Positions 34,191-47,480 are shown, counted from the stretch's first letter. The stretch: 64,000 nucleotides of DNA from Gordius sp. MW1 (GCA_964036665.1 OZ038533.1:1970001-2034000), one strand, 5' to 3'. Translations and numbers: made by a program. Notes: generated by a model not told the origin, from the letters alone.

Positions 34191-34480
34191 TATGTAAAAA
34201 GTTGCCTAATAAGATATTGTAATAATTTTTATTGTTGGGTTTTTAACGTTAGGTCTAAATATGAGTTGAAAAAAAGGGAAAAATTTAAGGATAGAGTAAG
34301 GAGCGTTGATGTTGTTTTATAGGAAAAAAATGTTACCTTGATTAGATAAATTATTTTGTAAAAGATATGAGATTGCATATTGTAAAGGTTGGTTCTAATT
34401 ATGTTAAAAGTTGCCTAAAAAGATATTGTATATCATTTGAATTTTTGGGTTTTTAACTTTAGATCTAAATATGAGTTGAA
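34191..34480. repeat. Continuation of the 225-bp tandem repeat
   Basis: This is the remainder of the unit interrupted at 24030 plus one more unit starting GGAGCGTTGATG at 34302. Confidence 0.6.
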
Positions 34481-34825
34481 AAAAAACTATGGATGTTAAT
34501 AAAATAGTAATGAGATGTATAAATAGTTTAAATACTGTGAAGGGTTTTGAGGTTAATGAATGGAGAATTCGGTTTGCTTTGAATAGTAGTGATGATGTAA
34601 TTAATTGGATTGATTGTTTTCAAAATTAAATAGAGCTGTTTGATTAGACCTGGATTAACATATTGTTTGATTTCGTTTTTAGCTATTATTGATTTGACTG
34701 TCGTTGGGTGTGTCCCTTATTGTTATGTACATTAGTTTATGTGTGATGAGTTTTTGGGTAGGTAGGTGAGTAATTCATTATTTGTTTTTAATAGTAGATA
34801 TGGTTTGTCTTCCTTAGAAGTATGA
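34481..34825. other. AT-rich spacer, nothing recognised
   Basis: No gene or clear repeat. It may belong to the same repeat complex as its flanks. Confidence 0.3.
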
Positions 34826-35080
34826 AGCTGACTTTTGATAAATTAATAGATTTATAGCGATGGAGTAGTTAGGGATAGATAAATACTATGAGGATTAATT
34901 GCACTTGCTATTATTGAATCTTTGGTAGGAAAATATATAGCCGCCATTAGAATATGGAGCTGAGTTTTGATAAATTTGATAGATTTATGGCGATGGAGTA
35001 GTTAGGAATAGATAAATACTATGGGGATTAATTGCACTTGCTATTATTGAATCCTTTGAAGGATATATAGCCGCCATATT
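34826..35080. repeat. Tandem duplication of about 125-130 bp
   Basis: GCGATGGAGTAGTTAG, ATAGATAAATACTATG, GGATTAATTGCACTTGCTAT and ATATAGCCGCCAT occur twice in the same order at roughly 125-bp spacing. Confidence 0.6.
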
Positions 35081-35094
35081 GTGCATTTTAAAAA

Positions 35095-35175
35095 ATTAAT
35101 GTGCTAATTTCGTATCTTTATATAGTAATTGCTGGTGCAAATCCAATAATAGCTACACGTTATTCTTGAAATCTT
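35095..35175. repeat. Single copy of the 112-bp repeat seen at 19320
   Basis: It contains GCTGGTGCAAATCCAATAAT and AATAGCTACACGTTATTC, matching the repeat on the other side of the LINE nest. Confidence 0.5.
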
Positions 35176-35496
35176 AATACTCATTGTAGCTTTATATATA
35201 TATACTCAATTATTGTGATATGAATAGTTATTTAACAAAACTAGACGATAATAGTACATAATGATTTTTGTGGTATTTTTATATCAATTGAAGATAATCA
35301 ACACGATATACAAGTACCGCAAAATAATTAATACGTATATTTAAATTACTGCCATCTAGCGGAAATTTTAATTAGAGATTAATTTAAATATGTCCTTTAA
35401 TTTTTCCAAAATAATTGCAGAGAGATAACGTTTTCGCTTAGTAGAGCTCATCAGTATGCCATAGTTAAGTTTTAGTCATAATTTAAGCCATTTATA

Positions 35497-37680
35497 TCTA
35501 ATATATAAAAATCACGTGAAACAGTGTGTGTGGTTAAACTCCTCCGAAACGGCTGGACCGATTTAGATGGAAATTTCTGAGAATGATTGGTAGGTCTGAG
35601 CCTAGGTTTTCAACTATATTCCAAATTTCTAAGTCACAAGACGGTCATGTTATTTAGTCTTATACGTTTTAACGTTTAGTAAAATGTCACTCAAACGCCA
35701 TCTCATGACGTATACTGTGTATCTATCGTGTTTTGAATGTATTGAATTGAAACAGAAAACATACAAAATCTGCGTATCTATCGTGTTTTGAATGTATTGA
35801 ATTGAAACAGAAAACATACAAATTTAAAGACTAAATTGAAACAAAAACATAGAAATATTAGGTAATCTAAACATAAAACATAAAAATTTAAAGATAAAAC
35901 AGATATTTTTTTATTGGGTATACACTCTGCATATGTTATGTAATTCACTAATAATATTAATATTTTTTTAAATAGAATATAAGTTTTTCAATGAGTTTAA
36001 TCTAATTTTCAAGACTGAATGCACATAAATAAAAATGATATATTCATTTTAATTGCAATTTTGTTGTTTTAAATTTTTGTTAAGAATATAATTAGGATGT
36101 TATGTTATTTAATGATTCCTTTAATGATAAAATATTTACTTATCTATTAATACTTAAGCTACACATAAAGCAACATATTATTCATATGATATTAGTTATA
36201 ATTTTCATATTTTATTTAAAGATAAACACAAATAGACCATAAGAATATATTTTTATATTTTTATTTACTAATTATAACTCTCTGAATTTGTAGCATTATT
36301 ATTTAAGTTTTTAAGTCATCTATAGCAAAATCAAATGAGATTGATTTATAGTATTTGTGCAATTATTTTGGTCAAAAAATATATTTATTCTGGGATGATT
36401 GTAAAAATAACGATTAAACTTGCAATTATTATCCACTAATCAAACATTAATTCTCAATTAGTAAAAAAAATTAAAAAACAATCGCATATATAAGCACTCA
36501 GTTCATTGTTTGCGGGATTTAAAAGAGATTTTTCTCAACATACCCTATTTATAGCTAAACGCAAAAGGAACAATTTAGGTCGTCACACAAAAAAGACTGC
36601 ATTAATGAAAAAATAAGATCTCAAAGAACAGACGAACAAATCCTACAAAACAATGCAGATCAGCGTGTGAGGATGGCACAAATACGTGAATCACAATCGC
36701 AAGAGGCACAATATGAACGAAATTAACAAAGAAGATTAAAAAAACAAGCCAGCCGATTTGTAAGTAACACACATAGAGAAAATGACCTACAACGTCTACA
36801 AGTACATCTAGCATTTAAATCGGCTTCATTCCTTCGACTAGCATTCCAGTATGAGCCTGATGTTGAACATTACGCCCATTCCAGTGGTCATTGGTACTAT
36901 AGACAAGGAATGTCCACATTGTCATGCACTTAAATTTAAAAATGAGCCACCAGGGATGTGTTGCGCATCAGGAAAAGTACAACTAACGGCAATTGAAGCA
37001 CCACCTGAACCATTGCACGGCTTACTAATTGGCACGGATCCTGATTCTAGCCTATTCCTAAAGTCAATTCGCACATTTAATTCATGCTTCCAAATGACAT
37101 CGTTCGGAGCAACAGAAATAGTTAAAACTGATGCTGGAAACGGTCAGCTATTTAAGCAACGTTCAAAATTAAAGGCCAAGTTTTTCACAAAGTTAGCTCA
37201 CTGCTGCCAATGACAAACGATTACTAAAAATTTTTACAAATTTACTTTATGGGTGGTGAGGACTCTGAACGCGCACTAGCCAATCGCCTAGATGCACGTT
37301 GCGGCTACAATCACCTTAATTCACCTTTTGCCAGGCGCATCGTCAGCGATCTGGACGTTCTGTTGACTGAGCACAATGAATTGTTAAAATTATTTAAAGC
37401 ACACATACCCAAATTAATAAGTGACAAACACGCATTGTCATCTATCCTAATAAAACACCTGCGGGACAGCATATACGTAGATTTAATGCACCTGTAGTTG
37501 ACGATGTTGCTGGAATCATGATTGGCGACCGTACAGCTTCGCGCCAAATCGTGATTCGAAAAAGAGATGATAATCTACACTACAGTTCATTCCTGATACC
37601 CACCGTTCCTATGACGCTCTCCCATATCCGCTCATTTTTTGGAAGGGGCAAGACGGTTAAAGACGGTTATTTTATATAAT
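35497..37680 (+). mobile_element. Truncated, decayed Helitron (Rep/helicase N-terminal part)
   Basis: The left end TCTAATATATAAAAATCACG and the following AACGGCTGGACCGATTTAG are typical of animal Helitron 5' ends. Coding remnants of the Rep-helicase protein run from about 36560: NLGRHTKK, then ECPHCHALKF, PGMCCASGKVQL, PPEPLHGLL and NSCFQMTSFGA (36851-37213), then GGEDSERALANRLDARCGYN and HNELLKLFK (37249-37497), then YDALPYPLIFWKGQDG near 37620. Stops and frame changes separate these blocks, and sequence after about 37680 (the Rep HUH motif, helicase and 3' hairpin) is missing. In life the protein would nick and copy the element by rolling circle. Confidence 0.85.
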
Positions 37681-38109
37681 TCAAGTGTGTTATGTTTGTT
37701 CGTTAAATTCTATCTTACAATTATTTTGAAGCAGCACATTAAAAATTTAGGTCTTGAGAGTTAATTAGGGAAGATTTTGAATAATTGGTATTTCTATTTG
37801 AATCATCTGTTTTCGGTGGGTTTTAGAATTTTTCATTCGCTGAGCTTTCTCATTGTTAATCGGATAACTCTGTTGTTAGGTTGTGGCGGTTTGCTTAGTT
37901 GCCAACTGTTTGGAATATTGAGGAATTGTTTTCTTTCCTCGCCCCGAATTGTTTTTCTTGGCGTGGGCACATTTTCCTTTGATCTGATACTAATTGTCCT
38001 AGGTCCGACGTAATGATTAATCAAATTTATTTCACGACAACGTCCGAGTAGTTTAGGATTTACTTAAGACAGAGAGAATGGTCCACGTCCGTGCGTAGGT
38101 TTCGTGATA
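37681..38109. other. Spacer, no supported gene
   Basis: Opposing open frames of 63-78 codons at 37777-38024 have no recognised domain. The minus-strand one is hydrophilic and Arg/Pro-rich and could be a scrap of a retroelement C-terminus. Confidence 0.3.
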
Positions 38110-39140
38110 ATATTAATTGCTATGCAATTTATGGGCTCGCTTTTCGTGGTCCTCCAACATGTATCTTAATTGCTGGTTCGAATCGCGGAGAGGGCAAATT
38201 TTTTTTTTAAATTAAGTTATTGTTTTTGTTAATACCATTGATAATATGACTTTTTGGCCGTCCGCTGGCTGCTGACCAATGAAAAAAAATGACCATGGCC
38301 AAATTGTAATTTTAAATTTTTTTCCGTCTATTATGTATTTATATCCTTTTTGACCGTCTCCCGGCTGCTAACCAATGGAAAAATGACCATTGACCAAAAT
38401 GTATCAAATATTTTTTTCTATATTTTAAATATAGCTATTTGGCCGTTTGCTAGCTACTGACCAATAAAAAAATGACCACTACCCAAAGTGAGATTAAAAT
38501 CAAATTTTTTTCTTTTGATTATAATTATCGGCCAGTATTTGGCAATCTGTTGGCTACTGACCAATGGAAAAAATGACCACTGGCCAAAGTCTAATTGGAA
38601 ATTTTTTTGTTTTTTTAATATCTTGTTTATACTATACATATGCGCATGATTTGAATATAGTCTATAGTCATAATTCAAATTATGGGTCGCCTACACCAAA
38701 TTGTTTAAATTTATACAATATCAAAAAAACTCTAAATTGAAATTTGTACGTTTTGGAAGGATGACTATTGGCTTTTCCAAGGTCTAACCCTCTATTTGCG
38801 TTCCTATCGTCATTTTGATTAATTTAGAAGTCGATAAATAAGAATGAATGAAAGAAAACCTGTTCCTCAATAAATAAAGTATTAATAAATGTTTTATAGC
38901 AGGTTTTACAAAAATTTAACTTTTTAAATATTTGTATAAATAAATAACTAATCATTTTGCATTTTATACCTCCCCCCCCCCATAGGCATTCTCGCCCCTT
39001 CCCACCTTTCTCGCCCATAAATTGCATTGCAAATATGCTACGTTTATACGGAGTATAGATGAGTTTCGTTCCCCCTTCCCTCCTGCACCTCCCTTCCCCC
39101 CAAGGCCGAAGGCCCTGGTATATTATAATCTTTTATTCGC
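38110..39140 (-). repeat. Unclassified minisatellite-bearing repeat, copy B (reversed)
   Basis: The tail TTAATTGCTATGCAATTTAT near 38113-38132 comes first. Then comes the B-box-like GGTTCGAATCGCGG (38176) followed by a T run, then five minisatellite units with GGCCGTC/GCTGCTGACCAATG and TGACCA (38265-38600), then GCATTCTCGCCCCTTCCC and CATAAATTGCATTGC near 38985-39030. The pyrimidine tract and hairpin head GGCCGAAGGCC end near 39115. The order is the exact reverse of copy A. Confidence 0.7.
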
Positions 39141-40134
39141 GCTCACATTTAGCAAGGTATTTGTTTTATTTTAGCTTGAGTATTTTACTTCTATGGCAAA
39201 AAGCAATAAAAATCGTATTAACTTATTAATATCTTAAAAGGATTAACAATTGTGGCTCAACATAAATAGGAGTAAAAATTAGGCGTAGTGTGTGGGGGGG
39301 GGAACTAATATAAAAATTATCGGATAACACACGTAAGGGGGTGGGGATACCACAGTTAGAGCGCGTCATTTAAGAGCAGCGCTGTCAAAAGGCGTAGACA
39401 GATTTAGTTTCATCACCATTAAAAGAGTCCATTGTGAGATGCGCTCCCCTAGCGTAAGGTCCCTTTTTTACTGATTCCCTCCCCCATGGTCCTAAATCGT
39501 AGATAATATTACTATGGGGAGAGCGCTTTTTTATAACACCACCACACGTACTGTTTTCTTATAATTGCATTAAACCACCACATTTAGGAATCAAATAAGG
39601 CATGAGGGGAGGAGGGGGTATTTCATAACATTAAAAACAACTAGCTAACACCCTTCTATGCAGACATTTAAGGATTAGAGTCTCTAGGAAAAAGTAATAT
39701 ACCACTGAGTCGGTTTGCAACATACTCACATTGAATGTCTTTAATAGAAAATGAGACTATCAATGTGGGTGTAGCTCTTTTATGCGCACTATAATATCAC
39801 TCTAGCAGACCTTAGGGTGCACCCATTACATCATTAATTAACAAAAAAATTATTTAAACAATTTATTTTCTATTTAGCACTGTGTTAGAAAGGTATAAGT
39901 AATACAGTCTATAATAGCAATTTATTTGTGGGCCTCTTAACTAGCTATAGCATTTATAACTACATCTAAAATAATATTTATAGCCTTATTTTACTTATAA
40001 AATTTATACTAGTCCAAAAACAAGTTTATGAGCTAAATTTATGAAAATTTATGTGCAGAAGATTTATAACATTTATTACAACTATATATATATATTAACA
40101 AAATAAAATATTTTTTTATTCTATATGATAAAGA
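39141..40134. other. Intergenic, 3' flank of the SAAL1 homologue
   Basis: No gene. A G run lies at about 39293-39301. A probable poly(A) signal for the minus-strand gene, AATAAA, is at 40120-40115, 15 nt after its stop. Confidence 0.5.
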
Positions 40135-43100
40135 TTATATATTATTAATAGATGCGAGGATCGTGTTGATTTCTTCCAGCTTATCATTTTTAATATTGAG
40201 TCCAACCTCTGCTTCATTTTCTGCAAAGCAAAATAAAATTTAGGAAAAAGCCTATTTGCCTTTGCAAAACAATAAATAAAAATCAGATTTAAATCAAAAA
40301 TTATAATCATTGCAAAATTACGTTTTTTACATTTAAAAAATTAATTTATGGTTCATAAATCATAAATGAAAATATTTTTCGCTACTGATTGACCTAGTCA
40401 CCTTTTTTAAAAAAAATAAATTTAAAACACTAAAAGCCAAGGATCGATTTCAAACTAAAATATTTTGAAATGAATTGTCTTAATGTTCTAAGGTTGCCAT
40501 TAAATATTACATTTAAATTTAATTTTTAAAATTTAATTAAAAATAAAATTTGGTTTTATCAACCTTCAACATTTTCAAATAATGCAGTTGAGCTGCTTTC
40601 GTAATTATCATGCATTGATTCCATTAGGGATTTCACATCATTAAGCACACCTAAAATACAAAATTTTCCCTCAAAATTATAAAGATAATTTAAAAGAAAA
40701 CACGAATAACAATTGTTTTTGTCGAAATCAAACTACAAAAATTTAATGTCCAATTATCATAATAAATTTAAACCCGAGCTCAGTGTGACTAAGTTTCAAA
40801 TTAAAAACACTTAAGAAATTGATAAACCTTTGTAATAATTTTAAAGTGTAATTTTTGTCAAAGGCTATACCAAGGGAACTAGGAAGTCCATTGCTATTGA
40901 CCAATAAGAGTTGTATTAGGAATTGTATATTTCGCAAACACGCTAAGATTGCATTATCCTGGGGAGATCTTAATTCCAACTTTCCACGGCTATTATCCAG
41001 AAAATCACATTGAGCCTCTGTAGATTCAAAAGGCAAAGATCGTTTTTCTAACCTTTTGCCACTTGGACATGTTTGTCGGAGATATTTTACGAAAGTTTCC
41101 ATCTGATCAATTATCACGTTCGGAGGTAGTCCTAAAATTAAAATCATCAAAAATCACCCAAAAATAAATAAAAGTTTAAATAAATTTTTTGTAAGTTATT
41201 TCTTTTAAGAATGTGATAGAATATATTGCTTAAACGTAGCTCTTTTATAAGATAAAAAAGTACAAAAAATTCCGGGCCGGACCTGTTTGGGTCTATTTAG
41301 ATGGTCAAGCGCCACTAATTATGATAAATTTATAAAACAATGTGACATTTGATGCCAAAATTTATTCAATAATAAGTTACCATAACTTTAAATATTTATT
41401 TCAAAAAAGCACTGATGTATGTTGGACACTACAAGACATTTTTTTATATTCTAACCTTATGCTAAGTCTTTTTGACCCTATATCTCCAAATAACTTTTTA
41501 AAAACTAAACAATTTGCACCACGCACAAGGCAATGCATTGAATTAAAAAAAATATCTAGAGTTATATAAAAAAAATTTAAAACTCACTAATTTCATTACT
41601 AGCTTCAGTTTGCAGTTCTTGGGAAACGATCATTTGATAAGCATGCACGAAATTTCGACATTTTGAGCTTTGCACATCAAGACTCCTAAGAATTTAAAAT
41701 CATAAAACTTTATGTTTTAACTTTCTAAAACAAGCTTCAAGATATTGCTATAAAATTTAATTATCAAACTATTTTGCAATAATATATAATTTAATGACAA
41801 AAATAATGATAAAATAATCATATTTTTTTATCAATTACATAATTTGCTTAAAGGCTTCAATTATAGCCATCAAACAATCTACAGCTGTGGTGGACTCAAA
41901 GTTTACAGTTTCCATTTCCAGTAGAGAACAAAGACTTTCTATGACAATTAACAAGAGTGGCTCTAAAAGCGTATAGAATGAAATAAAATAAAATTGATTA
42001 AAAAAATAATATACCATTGGCCGAATAAGTCAGTGTAAATATAATTTTGTTTAGAAATTGACAATTTTTCTTAATTTGACTTTTTAACGCATTTTCTCCA
42101 TCAGTCTCTCTTCCAATTATTAAAACATTATTAATATACCTACAAAAAATATATTTTATAAAAATCGTTTGGGTATACCTTAAGCATTCATTCATTACAC
42201 CTGCATCATAAGAATCTATGTATAATTGTGGTATTGTCATACTAAATTAGATTTTACATAACAAAACTAAACTTTTACTCCTTACTTTATTACAACGTCT
42301 TGGCTAAATGCCTGGCTATATCCCCTTGGCATGCCATGTTAGCAATGATTCCAATACAAATTTCCTGTTTAAATAAGATGGTTATTAGTGTATAATTTTC
42401 TGAAGCTTGACCCTTAATTACATCTATAAGCTAGCCCATTTGTAAATAAATAAAAGGCAGGAATATGGTTAAAAAGCAAAGAGATAAGTTTGACCTAATG
42501 GTTTATATATTTCAAGGAAAATTTATCAATTTTTAATATAAATGCAAATTTAAATTAATATTATTTGAGTGCCTTATTATCATATTATATCATTTGTTAT
42601 ATACATGTTATAAAGGTTAATTTAAATCAAAAACTCACATAAAAACAAAAAAAAATTAATGAAAGTTTAACAAATTAAATTATATACCTTTTTTGAGATT
42701 ATTTGAATATACAAAATTTTTAAAAAAATAATTAATTTTCCAGTAAGAATCACTTTTCTTACAAATGGCAAATTAATGTACATGGCTTATATTTATTTAA
42801 AGGTAAATTTATGCACATGAGATATATTTTAAACAACATTCAATAATTTTTCATGTAAAATATTTTAAACTGTGTTAATTAGAATTGTCTGCCTTTTGTA
42901 ATTGATATTTACATTAGAACTTTTCAACGTTTTACCTTTTTTAATTAGATTACATAAATGCTATGCTTTGAAATCAAACTTATCAATACAATGACGCCTT
43001 ACACAAACTTTAAATTATGTCAAATATGTAAACACAAAGATTAGGCCAGTGAAAGTGTATGAGATAAAATATGTATACTATATTAAAATATATTTTGGAA

Positions 43101-44198
43101 TCAATTAAATATATTAATAAAGAAACAATCACAAGGTTCAACAGGATTACAAATTTTGACAAGTTTCATCTGAATACAAATTTAATGTTAAAAACTTTAC
43201 TATGAAACACCAAAAACTTATAAGGGGTTGGGTTGGGAGAGCCCATCACAAATAAATCTAGATGTTTAAACATGTTCACCATAAGTTGTGAATTAAGCTT
43301 AATACCAAACAACTTTTATAACAACAATATTTTCTCAAATAAAGCAATTTAATTGATTTTTTAACATGTTAGAATTAAGAGAAGTCTTAAACAAAATGTA
43401 ATTAAATATTTTTATTGGCAAAAATAATCACATACTTAATTTACCTTTATTCTTTCTACATCTGTCACATCTTGAATGTCAAAAAATAGTTTATGGATAT
43501 TCATGTCAAGCATAAACTTTGCCATACCCTGTTATATTCAAGTATATAATTTTAAATTAGCAATTGTTATAAATTAGTAAAATGATTAACATTAAAATGA
43601 GAAGCAAAGATTTTTGAACCAATTAGATATGGCATTTAAAAATTTATATTTATTGCTCAGCATTTATCTTAGGATATGATGCAATTTATATTTAATTGAT
43701 TGAGATCAAGGTTCAACTATTAGGCATCAAGGCTTAAACTTGATAAAAAATTAACTATAAGCCAAAAATATTACATAATAAGTGACAAATATTTACAAGA
43801 TACATAAGTTTAGCTATTCTCAAAATAACAATATAAAACCCGTGAATACAAGAATTTTAACTATACTTCAAGAATAGAAAGATCCCAAATTAATGTCAAA
43901 GTAAAATAGAAAGGATGTGATTCTTCTTCATATTCTTGGTTTTTGCTGTCATTTTTTATAAACGGTTCCGGAATGCTCCATCTTCCAAATTGTGAGTCTT
44001 TATGGCCAGGAATTTGTTTCTTATTTAGTGTCTATCTACAACAATAGTATATTATCCTCTAAAAATTGAATTAGTAAAATATACAAACAAAATGCAAGCA
44101 AACTGTTTTCTTCCGTCATATAGTTTGGAAATTTTGCCCAAAAACCATGTTCTATCAATCAAAGTGCCACTTATAGAGTCATTTGATTTTTGTTCCAT
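40135..44198 (-). CDS. SAAL1: SAAL1 homologue (armadillo-like protein), 11 exons, complete
   Basis: Exons (minus): 44198-44085, 44019-43867, 43528-43445, 42364-42294, 42241-42179, 42139-42015, 41962-41839, 41685-41588, 41131-40811, 40650-40564, 40220-40135. All junction phases fit and give 441 aa, against about 474 in human SAAL1. Landmarks recalled from the human protein: GTLIDRTWFLGKIS near the N-terminus, LTLIWDLSILEGMAKFML, and the diagnostic EICIGIIANMAC (human EICVGILGNMAC). The middle is helical, with Leu-rich repeats such as EPLLLIVIESLCSLLE; the end is LPPNVIIDQMETFVKYL ... FINFLSVLNDVKSLME. SAAL1 proteins are armadillo-fold scaffolds linked to proliferation and inflammation in vertebrates; the molecular role here is unknown. 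Exon 1's donor is the least certain boundary. Introns are 39-1080 bp and hold no recognised insertions. Confidence 0.9.
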
Positions 44199-44462
44199 TT
44201 ATCCAAATTTAAAAATACTCACATGGTAACTGCATATAAAGCAATTAGTTACTTAACTTACAACCTACAAATAGCTTAGCAATTTATTGCCTGCCTTTGT
44301 TGCAAATTAAAAGGCGCCATTATAGTGACTCTAAAGTCTAAATTTTATCCTAATTTTGCTTTGATTATGTTTTACATTCACTTATTTTTTAATAATAAAT
44401 TTACTCAACATATCTACTTTGACAATTAAAATTCATTTACCGAGTTCCAAACTTAATTCTAG
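44199..44462. other. Upstream of the SAAL1 homologue
   Basis: AT-rich with no repeats recognised. Its promoter should lie here, bounded on the right by a solo LTR. Confidence 0.4.
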
Positions 44463-45374
44463 AAATATAATAAATCCCAACAGGCCGAATGGATGGAATT
44501 AATCGTGGATTTATTAAACATCTCTACTGGAATTTCAATGTTTCAATTAATTTATTTATCGCGGAATTTCTACTTAATAATCTCAATTATTCCACCATTC
44601 TATTTAGAACTATAATTCCTTTCTCGGTGTTTCAAGGTCCTCGGTGTTTTAAGGTCCCCCCAAAAAGGGAGGACTATCACATTTTTCCTTTTTAATTTAG
44701 ACTTCCGAATATATAATTTTTATTCAAATTACGCGAAACACAAAAATAAGAAAGAAGAATGAATATAAATGAATGTGCTTTCTTCCTTTTATAATAACAC
44801 TACGATAAAAATTAATAATAATATAAATGCGCTTTTCTTTTTAAAAGAACCGAATAAAATAATAACAAGCGCTTGCAAATTCATGTTAATAAAATACGCT
44901 TTAGATTCTATACTAATATAACGCGAACGCGAAGGCCATTAAAAGTGCTCGATCACGAAACAGCGCTCGATAAAAATTGGTAATAAAATCTATTTTAATC
45001 GTAGAGGGATTTGGCACAATAGCGTATAATTATATGCGTGTGTGGGGGGGGGAATAAACAAAACCAAAAAAATAAATAAGCTTGTGGTGTTTCCCCTCCC
45101 TGAATTATTATTACTTATTTTTATTACTTTACGCGTAACACACGATTGTTTATTAGCTTATTTATTTTTGTTGGTTTGTTTATTTCCCCCCCCCCCCCCC
45201 ACACACGCATATAATTATACGCTATTGTGCCAAATCCCTCTACGATTAAAATAGATTTTATTACCTATTTTGATCGAGCGCTGTTTTGTGATCGAGCACC
45301 TTTAATGGCCTTCGCGTTCGCGTTATATTAGCATAGAATCTAAAGAGTATTTTATTAACATGAATTTGCAAGCG

Positions 45375-45753
45375 TTTCAATTCAAAAGGTAAAGTTTCAA
45401 AATATAAACTTCACCAATTGCCACCAAACCTTCACCATTTCTCACCATTTCAAATTTGTCCGTTTTAATGCGCATGCGTATGCATTTAACAGACCAATCA
45501 GATAGCTGCGCATTTTAATAATGCGCATGCGTATGCATTTAACAATTATTGCTGCACAACTTTAAGGGACAGGGTTAAGGTTCAGGGTAGTGTTTTAGGT
45601 CAGCGTTTTAGGTTAGGATTAGATGCACATCAAATTCCCTCCCTGAGATTTAATTTTCCGTGACGTGATATTCAGTGTGGCTTTTGGACTGTGGCATTTT
45701 GAACCCAATTCGTTAATCTTTTGCAACTTTATATTATGTACCGGAATCATTTT
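45375..45753. mobile_element. 379-bp insertion inside the 5' LTR, class unknown
   Basis: It is absent from the other two LTR copies and is flanked by CAAGCG (45369-45374 and 45754-45759). There are no obvious inverted ends. It contains two copies of a TAATGCGCATGCGTATGC type motif about 60 bp apart and GTGACGTGA near 45660. No open frame supports a protein. Confidence 0.6.
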
Positions 45754-46740
45754 CAAGCGCTTGTTATTATTTTATTCGGTTCTTTTAAAAAGAATTCATG
45801 TTATTATTAATTTTTATCGTAGTGTTATTATAAAAGAAGGAAAGCACATTCATTATTCATTTTATTCATCATTCTTTTTTCTTATATTTGGGTTTCGCGT
45901 AGTTGAATAAAAATCTAAACTAAAAAAGGAAAAAGGTAATAGTCCTCCCTTTTTGGGGGAGGACCTTAAAACACCGAGAAAGGAATTATAGTTCTAAAAT
46001 CAAAATAAATTTATAATAACCTTCTAGAACAATTTTAGTTCTTTCGCGCATGGTTAAATAAATCTCTTCAGTGACTAATTGATTGTAGGGAATTATAAGT
46101 GGCGCCGGAAATGTTGGAAATCGAACCACTTAACTATTCCGTTCCTTAATTCAGTGCAAAAAATATTCTTCAATATTCCACAGATGATTCAAATACAAAT
46201 TATTCAATGTCTGAGGTATCAGAAAACGTGGAAACAAAATTACGCCCGCAGTTGGGAAAATCCCGATATCCTGATTCCGAGTGTCAACACTTAAAAAACA
46301 AAACCCATCCTGTTTGCGAGTGTCAACCCTCAATGTTCCGAAACATCGGCAACCAACCAACCCGCGACAAACTAACAACAGAGTTGTCTGAGAACAAATG
46401 TCAATTTTCAATGAACGAAAGAAAAATTCCAAAACTCACCTTAAAACAGATAATTCAAATACGATTACCAATTATTCAAAACCAATCCTTAGGAATACTG
46501 AAGGTTAACATTCTTCATGTCTGGTAAAATTCAATGTAACGAACAAACACACTTAAATTATAGACACATATAGATCGTAGATTTTACGAATAAACACATT
46601 ATAATTTATACACATATATTAATTATATAGAGATTTGTTATTAACCAATATTCAACCCCTTTCGCGTTTTCCTTTATATTTTTAAAAATTAGGAAGGGGC
46701 GGCGCGAAAAATGATAATTGGTAGAAGAGCGTAGGTGTAA

Positions 46741-46960
46741 AATAATACGCCCTTCGGGCGTAACTGGGGGCTTCGCCCCCAGACCCCCTTGGAAGCTTCG
46801 CCCCCAAACCCCCTGCTGGGGGCTCCGCCCCCAGTCCCCCGTTGGGGGCTCTGCCCCCAAACCCCCGTTGGGGGCTCTGCCCCCAAACCCCCGTTGGGGG
46901 CTACGCCCCCAAACCCCCATCTCCTGGGGGCTCCGCCCCCAGACCCCCGGAGAAGGGGGA
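46741..46960 (+). repeat. Array of GC-rich hairpins, about seven units
   Basis: Units of about 30 bp read GGGGGCTNCGCCCCC followed by AAACCCCCGTT-like linkers; each is a perfect short stem-loop. The block is almost pure G+C in AT-rich surroundings. Open frames across it, on both strands, are artefacts of the repeat. Confidence 0.8.
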
Positions 46961-47279
46961 GAAGGGAAGAGGGGACGACTCATCTATTCTACGTATAAAT
47001 GTAGCTTATTTGCTATGCAATTTATGGGCGAGAAAGGTGAGAAGGGGCTAGAATCCCTATAGGGGGTAGGATAATTACTAGGGTTTCCCCCTTGGCTAAG
47101 ACAGCCAACTATGTAATATATTTTTAACCTTATAAAAGTATATATATTTTTTTACTGGGTTAATATATTTCATTTAATTAGATTGTGATTTCATAGAAAA
47201 CCTAAAAAGAAAGTTAAAAAGAAAAAATATACACCTTAATGTATAAATAATTATGAATAAATGAGTTTAAATATTATTT

Positions 47280-47480
47280 TTACTTTTAAATGTTTTGCCC
47301 CCCCCCAATCCAAAACCTGGCTTCGCCCATGTATAGAGATAATAAGCCTAATATCTATCGACCTTGAAGGTACAAATAAACATCGGCGTAGCCAGTGGGT
47401 GGCAAAGAGAAGCAGTTGCCCCCTTTAAATCCATAATTAATTTGAAATTTATTAAAACTTTGGCTAAAATTTTTAGGAGA
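47280..47480. mobile_element. Scraps of the CATGGGCGTAGCC MITE family
   Basis: A C run followed by CTGGCTTCGCCCATG (right-end type) lies at about 47289-47330, and GGCGTAGCCAGTGGG followed by CCCCCTTTAAATCC and GGCTAAAATTTTTAGG (left-half type) at about 47386-47480. Neither has both ends. Confidence 0.45.

Noticed and set aside
37777-38024. Opposed open frames of 63 and 78 codons
   Set aside because: No domain recognised; one is the shadow of the other and neither has gene context.
44468-45900. Apparent large palindrome around 45080
   Set aside because: Explained by an LTR element inserted in reverse into a solo LTR of the same family, as shown by two separate target duplications.
46606-47062. 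Overlapping Gly/Pro-rich open frames on both strands
   Set aside because: They are by-products of the GC hairpin array; all frames are open because the repeat lacks stops.
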